The translations under genes were made by a program, and so were the position numbers. A stretch of 64,000 nt of DNA from Cytophagales bacterium (lineage in GTDB: Bacteria; Bacteroidota; Bacteroidia; Cytophagales; Cyclobacteriaceae): positions 1-64,000 of the forward strand of contig JADBYQ010000024.1 in NCBI GenBank assembly GCA_020402945.1, given 5' to 3'. Shown here in pieces: positions 62,382-64,000 of the stretch. Below the pieces are notes generated by a model. It did no database searches and was not told the origin of the DNA. It saw nothing but the letters and a program-made list of their open reading frames with translations. How positions within the stretch are numbered: the first letter of the stretch is position 1; the number at the start of each line of letters is the position of its first letter.

Positions 62382-63944
62382 TTAATACCCATCACTTTGT
62401 TTCAAATTAGGATTCGTTCCCAAATCGCTGGAAGGAATAGGGAAAATCTTGTACTTATCGTCAATGGCTGTACCATTTTTGATACCACCCTTCCAAGGCC
62501 ATAGGTAAGAGCCACCCGTGAATTTGCCAAAGCGAATCAAATCCATTCTTCTGTGTCCTTCCCAGTACAACTCTCTCGCACGCTCATCTAATATAAAATC
62601 CAACGTCATCTGAGAGTCTGTGATCACGCCTGGAGCATTTCCAGCGATCACATCAGCAGATCTTGATCGAATGGCGTTTATGTAACTAAGTGCATTGGCG
62701 CGTGTGCCTCCAGCACCGCCACGTAGTACTGCTTCCGCATACATTAAGTAAGCATCCGCCAAGCGGAACATGGGGTAGTCGGTATCAGGGAAACCGGTTG
62801 AATTATTCGGTGCATCAACCCCAGCAGCCGTAATGTTTCTAAATTTAAATACGCCATAGCCTTGCGTACTTACATTCACCGCGTCAATTTCAAGGCTTTG
62901 CCCTTTACTTTCCGTAGCAAAAATAGCGCGCGCCTCTGTTAAAACAGGGAATTTGCCGACAAATGCTGACGTTGTGCGCAAGCCGGCCCAGCCGCCATTG
63001 CCAGCATTACCGTTGATCATCACCTGGGTCATTGAATAAGCTTGTGATCTGGCTCCATCAAACGCCTGTGCAAAAATGATTTCACTGTTGTTCTTGTCAT
63101 TGTCTGCACGGAACAAGTTGGCGTACCGAGGAGAAAGCACGTAACCGGCCGCAATCACTTCGTTCAATTCAGTCAGTGCTTCGGTGTATTTTGGCTGCGC
63201 GATGTAAACTTCTGCATTCAAATAAAGTTTTGCCAACAACATCGCACAAGCTGCCTTATCTGCGCGTCCATACTCAAAACGAGGGGCACCCATGTCTGGC
63301 TTAATCGCTTTCAACTCCTTCTCGATGTAATCAAACAAAGCCGCCCGTTGGATCATAGGAGGGAAAAATGAACCTGGTAGATCCTTTTCAGTCAAGAAAG
63401 GCAAACGGCCATACAGGTCCATTCCATAGAAGTAAGCCAAGGCTCTCAAAAAACGCGCTTCTGCCTGGAAGTTCTTAAAATCCGGATCGTCTGTTTTCCC
63501 TGCCGTGACGCGAATAAACTCATTGCTCAAAGCAGCCACATTGGCGATACGCGCATACAACGCTTCTGGAATACCATCTGAAGGCAACCATGTATTGAAG
63601 TGTAAATTGAAGATGGTTCCGTTTGCGTCATTGCCATACGTCCAAACCGCCTCATCGGTGGTCAACTCCTGCATATACCAAAGCGAGCGGACGAAACTAC
63701 TGAACCCTTCATCCACGCCACCTACATCTTGATTTCCAGCTGGACCTCGTTGGCCTGTAAGCCCAAAGGTTGCATACAACTTCGCCAGACCTTCCTTGTA
63801 CAAATCCTTGGTTGTATAAACCTTATCTGCACTCTTCACAAATGGGTCAATCGGTTTTACGTCCAGATCGCTGACACACGACATCATCAGAACCACTAGC
63901 GTGAGTGTTCCGATGGAATAGCGATTAAAATATTGTTTTTTCAT
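62382..63944 (-). CDS. SusD/RagB-family starch-operon lipoprotein
   Basis: A protein of about 520 residues with lipoprotein signal (TLVVLMMSC). SusD features include the N-terminal CVSDLDVKPIDP, the FLRALAYFYGMDLYGRLPFL helix, LFDYIEKELKAIKPDMG, and C-terminal FRLADAYLMYAEAVLRG and FILDERARELYWEGHRRMDLIRFGKF. It is encoded 18 bases after the SusC stop at the window edge, and followed by SusE, SusF and a GH13, which makes this a starch-type Sus locus. The ATG giving MKKQYFNRYS is preferred over the upstream one. Confidence 0.95.
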   Translation of the reverse strand: MKKQYFNRYSIGTLTLVVLMMSCVSDLDVKPIDPFVKSADKVYTTKDLYKEGLAKLYATFGLTGQRGPAGNQDVGGVDEGFSSFVRSLWYMQELTTDEAVWTYGNDANGTIFNLHFNTWLPSDGIPEALYARIANVAALSNEFIRVTAGKTDDPDFKNFQAEARFLRALAYFYGMDLYGRLPFLTEKDLPGSFFPPMIQRAALFDYIEKELKAIKPDMGAPRFEYGRADKAACAMLLAKLYLNAEVYIAQPKYTEALTELNEVIAAGYVLSPRYANLFRADNDKNNSEIIFAQAFDGARSQAYSMTQVMINGNAGNGGWAGLRTTSAFVGKFPVLTEARAIFATESKGQSLEIDAVNVSTQGYGVFKFRNITAAGVDAPNNSTGFPDTDYPMFRLADAYLMYAEAVLRGGAGGTRANALSYINAIRSRSADVIAGNAPGVITDSQMTLDFILDERARELYWEGHRRMDLIRFGKFTGGSYLWPWKGGIKNGTAIDDKYKIFPIPSSDLGTNPNLKQSDGY

Positions 63945-63962
63945 ACTGATATGAATCATTGG

Positions 63963-64000
63963 TTAAAAAGTAAAATTAACACCTAACAAAAACGTGCGAG
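63963..64000 (-). CDS. 3' end of a SusC-type TonB-linked transporter gene
   Basis: Only the last codons are in the window: the minus-strand frame reads RTFLLGVNFTF and stop. This is the canonical SusC C-terminus with alternating aromatic residues and a terminal Phe, and the SusD gene follows 18 bases later. The body of the gene lies beyond the window edge. Confidence 0.85.
   Translation of the reverse strand, partial: RTFLLGVNFTF

Overview
The window comes from a member of the Bacteroidota, most likely the Cytophagales/Cytophagia. The evidence is SusC/SusD pairs with SusE/SusF lipoproteins, a type IX secretion sorting domain, a DUF4249 lipoprotein beside a TonB receptor, DUF2452, large VCBS/ASPIC-UnbV (CRTAC1-type) lipoproteins, almost no Shine-Dalgarno sites, and several boxes matching the Bacteroidota -7 consensus TAnnTTTG. 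Coding density is very high; no gene-free stretch exceeds about 200 bases. I saw no rRNA, tRNA, CRISPR array or insertion sequence.

Bases 1-12,100 are mostly housekeeping: the tail of an unidentified gene, an iodotyrosine-deiodinase-like flavoprotein, DNA topoisomerase I, a SixA-like phosphatase, an orphan protein, a DEDDh exonuclease, an AT-rich two-gene cassette (AAA_21-type ATPase plus DUF4276, a possible defence module), a DUF2452 protein, an M48 lipoprotein protease, an FAH-family enzyme, an M23 endopeptidase and a BCP-type peroxiredoxin. Bases 12,100-18,300 hold a minus-strand TonB receptor / DUF4249 / MG2-plus-plug operon whose genes are joined by stop-start overlaps (TAATG, ATGA).

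Bases 18,400-33,100 are a minus-strand carbohydrate block: GH127, a SusA-like GH13, a PhyH dioxygenase with a xylose-isomerase-like TIM-barrel protein, GH92, an esterase, a second GH13, an SLC45-like sugar transporter, then GlpF and GlpK. A divergent AraC regulator sits at its upstream end. It looks like intracellular and periplasmic processing of alpha-glucans and mannosides, with glycerol uptake at the end.

Bases 34,000-64,000 are two back-to-back minus-strand polysaccharide utilization loci (PULs). The upstream one (64,000 to 53,300) is a starch-type Sus operon: SusC tail, SusD, SusE, a SusF-like protein with three tandem modules, a T9SS-exported GH13 and a CRTAC1 lipoprotein, closed by an intrinsic terminator. 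The second (53,130 to about 34,060) begins beside a perfect 12-bp palindrome of LacI-operator type and runs SusC, SusD, three giant CRTAC1 lipoproteins with a small 'WAPWN' lipoprotein among them, a secreted GH65, a DUF4160/DUF2442 pair and a vanadium-haloperoxidase-like protein.

In both PULs a terminator-like hairpin lies between the binding/transport genes and the downstream enzyme or accessory genes. In the second PUL it is a perfect 13-bp stem with a T-tract ending about five bases before the next start codon, so everything downstream must depend on read-through. This attenuated SusCD plus CRTAC1 array is the most distinctive system in the window. All assignments are from reading motifs by eye; no database search was run.
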